64,000 bases of DNA from Symbiodinium kawagutii (lineage: Eukaryota; Sar; Dinophyceae; Suessiales; Symbiodiniaceae): positions 157,583-221,582 of the forward strand of contig VSDK01011212.1 of NCBI GenBank assembly GCA_009767595.1, given 5' to 3'. Of this stretch, positions 10,388-20,496 are shown in pieces. Position 1 is the stretch's first letter; each line of letters opens with the position of its first letter. The translations under genes and the position numbers were made by a program. Under the pieces are notes generated by a model. That model was not told the origin of the DNA, made no database searches, and was given only the letters and a program-made list of their open reading frames with translations.

Positions 10388-10841
10388 TTCTACATGCAGC
10401 CATGACATATGTGCATACCTTTGTATAGAGAGTTTTCTTTTAGAATAGGGAAGAATAAGTTCACAGAAATCCAGTAACAATCTAATTGTGTCATATTGTG
10501 TCGGTATGTATGGAAAACTAAGCATCATACAAATATGTTCTTGTTCACATCTTGACTATATTTTTACATATGTAGTGATTTACAAATATATTCTTGACAT
10601 ACACACAGGCTGTTGCATGTATGTGGTCCATTTATCTATGGCCGTGTCTGTGGCTTCAAATTAGTTGTACAATCTCATTATACTTCAGTGAAGTTTGCAC
10701 ACCTTCATGTATTTGCAATTATACATTCACTCAAAATCATGGTCTCCCACCATAGATATGCCATTCATAAACATGCCATTCATATGCCACCTTGATATTC
10801 TCACCATCAATATGCCATACACAGGCGTATTTTCACATATG

Positions 10842-11045
10842 GCAGTGGGTCAGTTGACCCTGTACCCCTGGTTCCACTATGATTAGCCATTGTTTCCCTA
10901 TGAAATTGTTGGTGGAAATCTCCATTACTTGGTTGGTTAATTGCTTGACCCATAGCCATTTCATAGTTGGTATATATCCTCTATAATTGTTACTGTAGTC
11001 ATTATCCCATATTATCCCCTAGAATTGTGAGTTATTGACCCATAC
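10842..11045. mobile_element. Family C dimer
   Basis: The first monomer (10842-10956) begins GCAGTGGGTCA and ends TGACCCATAGC, preceded by CATATG and followed by CATTTC. A second, diverged monomer follows directly and ends TGACCCATAC next to CATGTA. The head-to-tail arrangement matches the dimer at 41049-41255. Confidence 0.7.
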
Positions 11046-11165
11046 CCATGTATATAACTGCATTGTTAGTTATTGTTCATTATAAAGCCATATGTAGCTG
11101 GTATATCCCCTACTATCCTTAGTTATTATCCCCTATTGTTAACCATTTTTCATTATAAATGCTGA
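11046..11165. repeat. Further worn family C pieces
   Basis: AGCTGGTATATCCCCTACTA and TTATCCCCTATTGTTAACCA match the interior of the second monomer of family C dimers. Confidence 0.45.
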
Positions 11166-11205
11166 AAACCATCAGTCGCAGGTCGCAGGTCGCAGGCTGC
11201 AGGCG

Positions 11206-11289
11206 ATGGCACGAGCCGGTCCCTCGGCGCAGGCTTTGGACGGCGCGACGCCGCCCTTCGGATCGTTCCTGGCCTTTGCCCAGACCTGA
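11206..11289 (+). CDS. Short GC-rich ORF, 27 codons
   Basis: ATG opens MARAGPSAQALDGATPPFGS to a TGA at 11287. Much more GC-rich than its flanks, so probably a real exon or a relic of one rather than a full gene. Preceded by three GTCGCAGG repeats. Confidence 0.22.
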   Translation: MARAGPSAQALDGATPPFGSFLAFAQT

Positions 11290-11324
11290 GAACTGCTGAA
11301 AATTGAACGAGGAATGGGTGGTTT

Positions 11325-11470
11325 ATGATGGTTGGTTAGTTGGATGGTTGGTTAGTTGGATGGTTGGTTAGTTGGATGGTTGATGATGATGGTTGATGAT
11401 GATGGTTGATCATGATGGTTGATGATGATGGTTGATGATGATGGTTGATGATGATGGTTGATTAGTTGAC
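11325..11470. repeat. Two adjoining minisatellites
   Basis: About four copies of GATGGTTGGTTAGTTG (16 bp) pass into about seven copies of ATGATGGTTGATGAT (15 bp). Confidence 0.85.
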
Positions 11471-11639
11471 GATTGAATGCTGATTTGTGTCATGATTTAA
11501 GACCGCTCATAGTGGTTTATGATGTTTGGGATGCTTCGGTTGAAACATGTTTTTCCCGAATGCGTAGCACGGGTTCTCGTTTCATGGTGGGGGTCTGGGG
11601 GTGGAGACGTGTTCGCTCCACGTTGCGTCTATGTTCGCA

Positions 11640-11676
11640 ACCGACCGCAACCGACCGCAACCGACCGCCGCCGTTC
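11640..11676. repeat. 10-bp tandem repeat AACCGACCGC
   Basis: Three copies followed by a diverged one, in GC-rich sequence at the head of the 152-bp duplication. Confidence 0.7.
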
Positions 11677-11689
11677 GCGGTAGGGCCGG

Positions 11690-11990
11690 AAGGCCCCACC
11701 ATTGGGGGAAGCGTGCGGGGGTGGACATTTTGCGTGGCTTTGCGCGACCTGCAACCTTGTTTTGCGTGACAGGCGTGGCGCTTTGTAGCATCTCAGCATG
11801 TCCCATGACTTGTCCACAGTCCACTTGCGCGGTCGGGCAGTAAGGCCCTACCATTGGGGGAAGCGTGTGGCGGTGATCATTTTGCGTGGCTTTGAGTGAC
11901 CTGCAACCTTGTTTTGCGTGACAGACGTGGCACTTTGTAGACTCTCACCATGTCCCATGACGTGTCCTCAGTGTACTTTGCGTGGCAGGC
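11690..11990. repeat. 152-bp tandem duplication
   Basis: AAGGCCC(C/T)ACCATTGGGGG starts at 11690 and again at 11842. The two copies stay alignable through TTTTGCGTGGCTTTG, CCTGCAACCTTGTTTTGCGT and CATGTCCCATGAC. Open frames here are not consistent between copies, so it is probably non-coding. Confidence 0.8.
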
Positions 11991-12007
11991 GCAATAGATT
12001 CTGCACT

Positions 12008-12192
12008 GGTGTGTTGGTGTGGTGTGTTGGTGTGGTGTCTTGGTGTGGTGTGTTGCTGTGGGGTGTCGGTGTGGTGGTGTGTGGTGGTGTGGTGTGGTGT
12101 GGTGTGGTGTGGTGTGGTGTGGGCCGGGTGCCGGGTGCCGGGTGCCGGGTGCCGGGTGCCGGTGCCGGTGCCGGTGCGGTGCGGTGCGGTGA
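12008..12192. repeat. GGTGT satellite passing into GCCGGGT repeat
   Basis: GTGTTGGTGTGG units, then uninterrupted GTGTG units, then about five GCCGGGT, three GCCGGT and three GCGGT units. Open frames here are artefacts of the repeat. Confidence 0.9.
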
Positions 12193-12612
12193 AATGAATA
12201 TGATTTATTACCAATGATTGATCAACCAATGTGACCCATTATATGATCATCCACTAATTTCCATTCATTTCCTCATTTCCATTTTTTAGGGATGAGAAAG
12301 CTGCCCACTTGCTGCCGGCCGACATGGCTCTACTGACTGAGGTTAACATTTTGAGTGAAGCCAGCCATGACTGTCATGAGTTGGTTGATGATTGATGGTG
12401 ATTGAGGGGTTTAGTAATCGTTGCTCGAAGCTATTCATAGGCTTTAGTACTGCTTAACGATATCTATTCATGGTTATTCATGGGCTGCTGTGCGGTGGTT
12501 ACTTACATTCATTATCAGTCTGTTAGTAACCATTCTTGTTGCGTAATATTGGTTATTATCAACCAGTCGATAGAGAGGCCAGCCAGCCACCGCAACATCC
12601 ACCTTAAGTAAA
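12193..12612. other. No gene seen
   Basis: AT-rich sequence with scattered GGTTATT words. No element ends. Confidence 0.4.
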
Positions 12613-12613
12613 C

Positions 12614-12963
12614 ATGCAACAAATACCTCGTTTTGCGCCCAGACTGGTATCCGGCCAGAGCGGGCAGCACTTCACGCTGCCCTTGGTGAACGAGACAACC
12701 AAGAAAATTGCTGGCTACGTCCATGCCACTCGCTTGCTCTGTGAGTATTGATGTGTCCTTTTCGTGGGCACAGAGTTTGGGCAGCTGTGCGGCTTGGTGT
12801 TTTTGGATGTTGCTGTCTCCTTAGGCCACCTATGATCCTGAAGATTCCGAGCTGGAAATCGGCCACTTAAAGGTGAGGAGCTTCCGCTTGGTAGATCTAG
12901 TTGCCGTAGTTGAACTTTGCATCTTGGCAGGTGGATAGTGATCATAACTTGGTGGACTGCTGA
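12614..12963 (+). CDS. Candidate small spliced gene with GA-AG intron
   Basis: Exon 1 (12614-12742) starts MQQIPRFAPRLVSGQSGQHF and ends ...HATRLLC. Exon 2 (12825-12872) reads ATYDPEDSELEIGHLK. Exon 3 (from 12931) reads VDSDHNLVDC and stop. Intron 1 fits only as GA...AG followed by G; a GT donor two bases earlier would give a stop at once. Intron 2 (12873-12930) is GT...AG|G. Unusual donors and G after the acceptor are known features of dinoflagellate introns. The family is not recognised; further exons may follow or exon 3 may splice on. Confidence 0.35.
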
Positions 12964-13069
12964 TCGATGCAGCAGAGGATCACAGCAGAAGTTGCTTGGC
13001 AAGTGCCATAAGACCAAGCTTGACCAAGCTTGTTATCTGACCTCAAAAGGCGACCCAGTATTCTTAAAC

Positions 13070-13440
13070 CTCAAAAGTCTCTCGTGGTGCCAGCTCCCAG
13101 TTTTGGAGAAATGAACACAGCTCCGCTGAAAGGATGTTCTCCAGGCTTGAAGTGCATCTGAGGCATTGGCTGGAGATGCCAGGCAACAGCTTTGTCGGTG
13201 CTCAAGATCCATGTGGCTCGTTTTGCCTTAATGATGCACGACTTGTTGTCCAGTGTGGTTGAGGAAAGCATGGAAAGCATTCTCAAGCAGTATTCATGTG
13301 TGTTCCTCCGTTCGACTATTTGATGGTTTTTTCTATCCCATGGAACCGGTCGGGAAGGCAAATCCACATCCAATGTCGCAAGGCTTTTGCGCTTGATTGG
13401 TTGGGGAAGGTTTCCGCAGTCAAACTGTGTTGCTAAGTAA
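13070..13440 (+). other. Coding-like stretch, possibly same gene
   Basis: The frame at about 13186-13323 reads ATALSVLKIHVARFALMMHD then LSSVVEESMESILKQYSCVF, a helical, protein-like run ending in TGA; the same frame resumes as GREGKSTSNVARLLRLIGWG. It has no ATG. Likely an exon or a decayed coding segment downstream of 12614-12963. A minus frame of 100 codons overlaps but looks less natural. Confidence 0.28.
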
Positions 13441-14350
13441 GGTGCTCGCCGATGCTACAACAAGGCTGGATTCAAACTTGATCTAGCTCAGCTGCACTGT
13501 GGGGCTCGAAGCAACATGCCGGATCTGAATGGCAGCGTTTGCGCAAGGTGCCTGGGTGGTTTCATTGAGCCTTTCGGTTCTTGAGAATCAATACCCGGAT
13601 GGTCATCACATTCGTTTTGGAACAAGGGTTTTCAGGATTATTCTGAGAAAGTTCTGTGCCAGTCTGTGCCGAACTTCTCTAGAATTGTTGTGGGCATTCT
13701 TTTGATTTGCGGGTGTAATTGCCCACGTAGACTTGTTGTGTTGTTGCGTGTGTGTGTGTGTGTGGGTGGGTGTGTAATCGCTTGTCGATCCAGCTGCAGC
13801 CGTCCTAGAACTGACAGATGATTTGAATCTATGGTGGGGGTTGGCCAAAGTTGCAAACATGTGCTCCCTGAGTAAGGTACACAAGCGCTATTTCCACAAG
13901 CAGGGCAAGAACATGGAGAAGCAGTAGTGAGGAGTCCACGCAGTCATTTGTCACCGCTCCCCAAATTCTTGAATCCTGAGTGATGGGTTTCAACCATGTC
14001 AATGAAACATAGTGAAACTGATAACGCTAGTTTACGGGCATGATTTGACTTGTTGATATTCAGAGGTTCCAGATGCAGAGCTTCCGAAAGCCTGAGTCTG
14101 AACAGCCCAGTCATTGAAATTCATTGAAGATGACCGCTTTGTTTTTCAAGACGCAGTTGAGAGGTGGAGGGGGTGGTGTCATTCAGGGCCTTCACGAACA
14201 AGTGGTGCCAAGGCAGCGCAATTCCCTCTCAGGCCGGTTTGATCTCCAATTTGTTCCATTTGTCAAAGAACACTCGAGATGAGAGTCTTGGCCCTGCTCA
14301 CATGCCTGGCATCCCTCAAATCAATTGACTTGGCATTCTGTCATTTGGAT
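13441..14350. other. No clear gene; (GT)n tract
   Basis: Scattered short open frames and a (GT)n/(GGGT) run at about 13743-13772. Confidence 0.4.
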
Positions 14351-14355
14351 ACAGT

Positions 14356-14453
14356 TTGAGCAATGACCAGCAGAATCTTGAAAAAAGTTTGTTTCACCCG
14401 TATGTCGATGATGATGTTGATGATGATGAGAATGTTACTTGCGGTGCTACTGG

Positions 14454-14493
<40 letters not shown>

Positions 14494-14532
14494 GATGATG
14501 GTGATGGTGATGGTTTTGATTTCGGTGACGTC

Positions 14533-14577
<45 letters not shown>

Positions 14578-14610
14578 GGTGACGGTGGTGGTTTTGATTT
14601 CGGTGACGGC

Positions 14611-14641
<31 letters not shown>

Positions 14642-14697
14642 TTGTTGTTGATGATGATGATGAAGGTGATGGTGATGGTTTTGATTTCGGTGACGGC

Positions 14698-14740
<43 letters not shown>

Positions 14741-14796
14741 ATGATGATGATGGTGATGGTGATGGTGATGGTGGTGGTTTTGATTTCGGTGACGGC

Positions 14797-14851
<55 letters not shown>

Positions 14852-15054
14852 TGGGCCGTGTTTGCTCTTTTTCAGTGGCTGGGACGCTGGCGCAGATGTG
14901 GCATGGAACTTTGGTGTCCCATCACTGGTACCACCCCCGGCCTGGGTTCAGTTTGTTTCTGACTTTGATAGGTTTCAGGATGCAATGTAGAATAGGTTTC
15001 CCGAAGATAGCTGAGTTGGCTTGCGACAATTGTGGCATCTTCCAGCTGTGTTAG
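14356..15054 (+). other. Asp-rich open frame made by a GAT minisatellite
   Basis: ATG start, 232 codons. Residues about 20-170 are Asp runs separated by four copies of GDGDGFDFGDGD-like blocks; the C-terminal 65 residues (VCSFSVAGTLAQMWHGTLVS...) are ordinary. The open frame follows from the GAT unit, and a second frame is open too. Either an acidic low-complexity protein or simply non-coding repeat. Confidence 0.25.
14404..14852. repeat. Compound (GAT)n minisatellite
   Basis: Four higher-order copies (roughly 80-120 bp) each holding GGTTTTGATTTCGGTGACG and a variable GAT run. Confidence 0.9.
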
Positions 15055-15059
15055 ATAGA

Positions 15060-15430
15060 ACACTGTTCTTGAACTAACTTCGAAAAATGAGCTACCACGC
15101 AGCTGTGGACAGCGAACAATCAGGGCAAGATAGCCAACAGCTCTTGGTTTGGCACGAGCTCTGGTCGGTGAACCCCTGGTACTCCAAGACATACATGCAA
15201 ACGTAGGTGTTGTGTATGTGTGTGTGTGAGTATATTGATACATATGTTTTCCTACGCCGCTAAGACATGTCAAAGTTAGAGAGTGCCATTCCCCACCACC
15301 GTGCCACGCCCACAACTATCCCAGTCATAGTCCTTAGTGCCAGGGCCACTCCAGCTCCATCCACCTCCGCCTGGCAGGTCACGTGGATCTCCCAGCGTTG
15401 GTTCTGGGGCCTGGGCGTGGCTCGGAGACC
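15060..15430. other. No clear gene
   Basis: A short (GT)n at 15210-15230 and a GC-richer stretch at 15290-15420 with frames open on both strands; nothing recognised. Confidence 0.35.
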
Positions 15431-15431
15431 T

Positions 15432-16205
15432 TTTTGGCCGAAACTGCTGTGTGATCGACATCTAGTAGTCCATCATCATGTGGTTCCAATACTTTGTTGG
15501 CCGAAGCACTGGCGCAGTTGTTGTGTGATGGACATTTAGTAGTCCATCATCATGTGGTTCGTTCCGATACTTTGTTGGCCGAAGCACTCGCACAGTTGTT
15601 GTGTGATGGACATTTAGTAGTCCATCATCATGTGGTTTGTTCCGGTACTTTGTTGGCCGAAGCACTCGCACAGTTGTTGTGTGATGGACATTCAGTAGTC
15701 CATCATCATGTGGTCTGTTCCGATACTTTGTTGGCCGAAGCGCTGGCGCAGTTGTTGTGTGATGGACATTCAGTAGTCCATCATCATGTGGTCTGTTCCG
15801 ATACTTTGTTGGCCGAAGCGCTGGCGCAGTTGTTGTGTGATGGACATTCAGTAGTCCATCATCATGTGGTCTGTTCCGATACTTTGTTGGCCGAAGCGCT
15901 GGCGCAGTTGTTGTGTGATGGACATTCAGTAGTCCATCATCATGTGGTCTGTTCCGATACTTTGTTGGCCGAAGCGCTGGCGCAGTTGTTGTGTGATGGA
16001 CATTCAGTAGTCCATCATCATGTGGTCTGTTCCGATACTTTGTTGGCCGAAGCGCTGGCGCAGTTGTTGTGTGATGGACATTTAGTAGTCCATCATCATG
16101 TGGTTTGTTCCAATATTTTGTTGGCCGAAGCACTGGCGCAGTTGCTGTGTGATGGACACTTAGTAGGTCATCATGTGGTTTGTTCCGATACTTTGTTGGC
16201 CGAAG
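15432..16205. repeat. 78-bp satellite, about 9.5 copies
   Basis: TTTGTTGGCCGAAG recurs every 78 bp (15492, 15570, 15648 and so on). Copies 4-8 are nearly identical, the ends diverged, as expected from unequal exchange. Each unit contains an 8-bp stem TGATGGAC / GTCCATCA around an 8-nt loop. Because 78 is divisible by 3, both strands carry long open frames (repeat peptide LLAEALAQLLCDGH); I regard them as artefacts. Confidence 0.95.
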
Positions 16206-16736
16206 CGTGTGGTGTGGTGTGGTGTGGTGTGCTGTGCTGTGCTGTGCTGTGGTGTGGTGTGGTGTGGTTTGTTGGTGTGGTGTTGTGCGTTGGTGTGGTG
16301 TGGTGTGTTGGTGTGGTGTGGTGTTGGTGTGTTGCGGTGTTGCGGTGTTGGTGTGTTGTGGTGTTGGTGTGTTGGTGTGTTGGTGTGTTGGTGTGTTGGG
16401 GTGTTGGTGTGTTGGTGTGTTGGTGTGGTGGTGTGTTGTGGTGTTGGTGTGTTGGTGTGGTGTGGTGTGGTGTGGTGTGGTGTGGTGTGGTGTGGTGTGG
16501 TGTGGTGTGGTGTGTTGGTGTGCTGTGCTGTGCTGTGCTGGTGTGGTGTGGCGAGTTGGTGTGTTGGTCTGGTGTGTTGGTGTGGTGTGGTGTGTTGGTG
16601 TCGTGTGGTGCGCTGGTGTGGTGTGGTGAGTTGGTGTGTTGGTGTGGTGTGCTGGTATGGTGTGGCGAATTGGTGTGTTGGTTTGTTGTGTTGGTGTGGT
16701 GCGGTGAGTTTGTGTATTGGTGTGGTGTGGTGCGGT
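16206..16736. repeat. GGTGT/GTTGGTGT satellite
   Basis: A 530-bp array of GTGTG, GTTGGTGT and GCTGT variants, fused directly to the 78-bp array on the left and the 14-bp array on the right. Confidence 0.95.
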
Positions 16737-17141
16737 GTCTCACCAAAAGTGTCCCACCAAGAGTGTCTCACCAAAAGTGTCCTGCAAAGAGTGTCTCACC
16801 AAGACGGTCTCACCAAGAGTGTCTCACCGCAAGTGTCTCGCCACGGGTGTCCCACCAAGAGTGTCTCGCCAACAGTGTCCCACCAAGAGTGTCTGAATAA
16901 AAATGACACACCAGGAGTGTTTTACCAAGAGTGTCTTACAAAGGGCGTCTCAACAAGAGTGTCTCACCAAGAGTGTCTCACAAAGAGTGTCTCGCCAAGA
17001 GTGTCCCACCAAGAGTGTCTCACCAAAAGTGTCTCGCCAAAAGTTTCCCACCAAGAGTGTTTCACCAAGAGTGTCTTGCAAAGAATGTCTCGCCAAGAGT
17101 GTCTCGCCAAGAGTTTCTCACCAAGAGTGTCTCTCCAAAAA
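16737..17141. repeat. 14-bp satellite CACCAAGAGTGTCT, block 1
   Basis: About 29 copies with 1-3 changes each. A 14-bp unit repeats its translation every 14 codons and gives the same peptide cycle (VSHQECLTKSVSPR) in all three plus frames, so the overlapping ORFs are not genes. Confidence 0.95.
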
Positions 17142-17283
17142 TGGTGTGTTGGTGTGTTGGTGTGTTGGTGCGGTGTGTTAGTGTGGTGTGTTAGTGTGGT
17201 GTGGTGAGTTGGTGTGGTGTGGTGTGTTGGTGTGGCGAATTGAGTTGGGGTGTTGGTGTGGTGTGGTGTGGTGTGGCGTGGTG
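17142..17283. repeat. GGTGT satellite island inside the 14-bp array
   Basis: A 140-bp block of the same GTGTTGGTGTGG repeat that lies at 16206-16736. Confidence 0.9.
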
Positions 17284-17822
17284 TCTCACCCAAAGTGTCC
17301 CGCCAAGACAAAAGTGTTTTACAAAGAGTGTCTTGCCAAGAGTGTCTCACCAACAATGTCCCACCAAGAGTGTCTCACCAAGAGTGTCTCACCAAGAGTG
17401 TTTCACCAACAGTGTCTCAGCAAACATGTCCCACCAAAGTGTCTCGCCAAAAGTTTCTTACCAAAAGTTTTCCACCAAGAGTATTCCACAAGGTGTGTCT
17501 CAACAAGAGTGTCTCACAAAGAGTGTCCAACTGAGAGTGTCGCACCAAGGGTGTCCCACCAAGAGTGTCTCACCAAGAGTGTCTCACCACGGGTGTCTGA
17601 CCAAGAGTGTCTCACCACGGATGTCTGACCCAGAGTGTCTCACCAAGAGTGTCTCACAAAGAGTGTCTCACCAAGAGTGTCGCGCCAAGAGTATCTCACC
17701 AAGAGTGTCTCACCAAGAGTGTCTTACAAACAATGTGTCACCAAGCGTGTCCCACAAAGAGTGTCTTACAAAGAGTGTTTTACAAAGAGTGTCTCACCAA
17801 GAGTGTCTTTCAAAGAGTTTGA
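17284..17822. repeat. 14-bp satellite CACCAAGAGTGTCT, block 2
   Basis: About 38 further copies. The alternation of the two satellites (GGTGT, 14 bp, GGTGT, 14 bp) points to a larger duplicated unit. Confidence 0.95.
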
Positions 17823-17960
17823 GCATTCGGGTTCGTGGGCTGCATCTTGTTTATCAGGCTGGGTTATGGTAGTTTACTGTAATAGGAACGTTTCATATTT
17901 TTATTGATCATAGGTGACAATAGCTTACTGTAATAGTTTACTGATCATAGGTGACAATAA

Positions 17961-18104
17961 GCAACAAATCGGCTGGTGAATGGCTGGTCGGGCTGGCGGG
18001 ATGAGCTGCAGCACCCAGAGCGCTCGCCTTTTAAGCTGGGCCGATTTCGGGGGAGCCAGGAGCTACCAGAAGGGTTCGAACGAAATGTTATGATAATTCG
18101 TTGA
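17961..18104 (+). other. Exon-like frame, unrecognised
   Basis: No ATG, yet clearly protein-like: NRLVNGWSGWRDELQHPERS then PFKLGRFRGSQELPEGFERN and stop at 18102. Between stops it is 47 codons. Possibly a last exon whose upstream exons were displaced by the satellite block. Confidence 0.35.
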
Positions 18105-18189
18105 TATGTTTGGTAGGTTATGAATAATTAATAATTAGCATATCAACTAGTTTTTGAATTTTGGTAGGTTATGATAATGAGTTGATACG

Positions 18190-18301
18190 GCTATGGGTCA
18201 ATATTAATCAACAAATACTGGGGGATAACGACCAACAATAATAAGGGAAACTAATGGTTAATGATGGGGAACCAGGGGTACAGGGTGAACTGACCGACAG
18301 C
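18190..18301. mobile_element. Family C element
   Basis: GCTATGGGTCA at the left; CAGGGGTACAGGG and CTGACCGACAGC at the right. Flanked by GATACG and CATATG, a worn CANNTG duplication. TTTGGTAGGTTATGATAATG-like sequence lies on both sides. Confidence 0.8.
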
Positions 18302-18309
18302 CATATGTT

Positions 18310-18590
18310 TGGTAGGTTCATTGATGAAGTAGCTGTTAACTGATCATTAATCAAGGTTCACGATGTTTTTTGATGATTTGTTTCGTACTAGGTAATCATA
18401 TAATGGCTTAACCTGGTGAATTGCGGTCAATGCTGGCTGACATTCGAGTAATGATGAAGAATGATAAACAAATGACTGTTTTGGTTGGTTATTAAGTGGG
18501 ACATTAGTGGGTTCACCAGCACCTTGCATGCTTTGCAACAATTTTTGTGTGTGATCCTGCAAAGCAGGCAGTAGAAACCCTTTGGTAAAG
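18310..18590. other. No gene seen
   Basis: AT-rich; short open frames only. Confidence 0.4.
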
Positions 18591-18593
18591 TAA

Positions 18594-18645
18594 CATGGCA
18601 ATGGAAAATCCACCATAAATGGATGATTTCCTAGGGTTTTCCGAA
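18594..18645. mobile_element. Family E fragment
   Basis: TGGCAATGGAAAATCCACCA followed by TTTCCTAGGGTTTTCC, which is the reverse complement pattern of the copy at 53318-53395. Confidence 0.45.
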
Positions 18646-18649
18646 CAAA

Positions 18650-19130
18650 ATGGTATTCATATCAAAAGGCACACCTGCAAATACATTGACAACCTTCCAG
18701 CACCTTTGCCACGTCGGCTTTTTCCACACACACACAGATACATTGGCAGACTAAGAAACACTGGATAGTTTCTCGTTCGTTACCCTTTGGAATCTGGCAG
18801 GGTTTTGGGTTATGATTTATTGCTGATAGTCTTTCATATTTACACATGTATATCGCCTTGATATCAATACACAATAGACTACCGTCATTTATATCCCCAG
18901 TTTATTACCCTAGTATCCTTTGTAAAGATCACATACTGCCATGGTCCAGTATATAAAGGTAGCAACTATTACTAAAACATGTTTTCAACCGTGTATATCC
19001 TTAGTATGGATCCTAGTGATCTGGCATACACAATTTTCTGGAGAAAACAAAGACATACTGTATCATTATTGATATTTATTGCAATGATTCCAGGATAGTT
19101 ATCACTACTAGTCTAAAAGCATAGATTGCG
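18650..19130. other. No gene seen
   Basis: AT-rich, with a short CA tract near 18725. Nothing assignable. Confidence 0.4.
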
Positions 19131-19149
19131 TATATCCTTAGTGCAGGAG

Positions 19150-19510
19150 TTAGTATGAGTTTAGATCAGAGATATAATTCAGTACAGAGTGATTACCACG
19201 AGCATGATTACTAGTTAAAGACTAGCAATTGTTCATGTAAATTACTACTAGCTAAAGACTAGTAATCATACTAGTATCCTAGTTAAGATCTAGTCAAAGA
19301 CGAGTTCATGTCGATTACTACTAAGTAGCCAAACACCAACTAGTCAAGATCACGGTTAAAGACAAATAATCATACATTACTAGTTAGTTGGACTAGTCAA
19401 ATCAGTTTCTAAGTAGATTAATCAATAGTTAGATTAGTTCGTATCCTAGAAACTAGTAGATTCACTAACTCATCTAGTTAACTGGTGATTAGTTAATAAC
19501 TAGTAGATCC
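19150..19510. repeat. ACTAGT/CTAGTTA-rich degenerate repeat
   Basis: Dozens of CTAGT, ACTAG and TTAAAGAC words, with an approximate 72-bp period between GTTCATGTAAATTACTACTA (19231) and GTTCATGTCGATTACTACTA (19303). Confidence 0.6.
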
Positions 19511-19825
19511 CATTTCTCCACCGATTCTCCAGGCCATCGCAGCGCCGCACTTTCTCTTTGTGGCGCTGGGCAGGGAACTGAGCAGTGGATACTCCTTGGG
19601 TTGACTGCTGGATCTTTCATTACAACTGGTTGGAGCATGGATACTGAAGGAATGAGCTCCATCGATCGTTGTAGGTTGGTTTATTGAAAGGCAGGTCAGT
19701 GATATTGACCTTTGAAATAACGAAACACTGAATGAATTGCAAGTTGTAGTAGTGGGTATGGCTATACTATGCTATACTTGATCATATTGATCCAGACCCA
19801 GTCATATCGAGAGTCATTCCATAAA

Positions 19826-20043
19826 CCAGCTGCTCATTTTTCCTTCTCCCTGACCGGGCCCTCCACTCCACCAGTGTTTCGCAGGTCCAACGGTGCCCAG
19901 GCCTCGTTATGTTGGCCATGCACTTCTGGCGTCGCTGCCGAAGGGTCGTGCCACGGCATTGCAACGAGGTGCCGGGGCGACTTGAGCTGGATGGAGCCGA
20001 GCCTCCGAAATCATGGCCATTGGACGGCTGTTCGTTCAGCTGA
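19826..20043 (+). other. GC-rich exon-like frame
   Basis: Reads RALHSTSVSQVQRCPGLVML then RRVVPRHCNEVPGRLELDGA and PPKSWPLDGCSFS, stop at 20041. Two internal ATGs. More protein-like than the longer overlapping frame that ends at 20098. No family recognised. Confidence 0.3.
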
Positions 20044-20221
20044 GTTATTCTTTGGTGACCATTTCGAGACATCAATAGGACGTCCTTTTGATAGATGAGA
20101 GTTGCAGACAGCCATTGTTGATGGCTGATAGTGCTCAATGAACATCTAATGATGGTTCATGGCTGATAATGGCTAGTCATGCTGCAGTCATGCTCGTTTT
20201 GCCAAGCCATCCGTAGTATTG

Positions 20222-20313
20222 ATGGAGTCACAGAGGCTAAGCTTCTATCGCTTGGCGCTGTGCGAGTTGCGAGGCCGGCTACATGCCTGTGAGCACTCAG
20301 GACCAGGCGCATG
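20222..20313 (+). other. Candidate first exon with GTAAGC donor
   Basis: ATG GAG TCA opens MESQRLSFYRLALCELRGRL then HACEHSGPGA and meets a strong donor-like ATG|GTAAGC at 20314. No matching downstream exon identified. Confidence 0.28.
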
Positions 20314-20402
20314 GTAAGCTGTTCTGGTGCTTGGCACTGCTGGGCGGCTCAGTTGTAACCATGACGTCCAATGGGATGGGTTATTTGGGTAGCATTGAAT
20401 AG

Positions 20403-20496
20403 CTGGTTGGTGGTTTCAAACATGTTTTATTTTCCCTGGTATTGAGAAAAGGTTGGTTGACTCATATTTTTCAAAGGGGTTCAAACCACCAACTAG
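20403..20496. mobile_element. Family A element with ATAG duplication
   Basis: CTGGTTGGTGGTTTCAAACA at the left, TTCAAACCACCAACTAG at the right; ATAG lies just outside both ends (20399-20402 and 20497-20500). Interior has ATGTTTTATTTTCCCTGGTA, the family consensus. Confidence 0.85.

Noticed and set aside
15494-17207. Very long ORFs (468, 344, 223 and 204 codons) on both strands
   Set aside because: They are built entirely of the 78-bp, GGTGT and 14-bp satellites; repeat periodicity alone keeps them open.
16737-17822. CRISPR-like spaced repeat
   Set aside because: The repeats are contiguous without spacers and the host is a eukaryote.
18060-18100. tRNA-like B box (GGGTTCGAAC)
   Set aside because: No matching A box or cloverleaf around it, and it lies in a protein-like frame.
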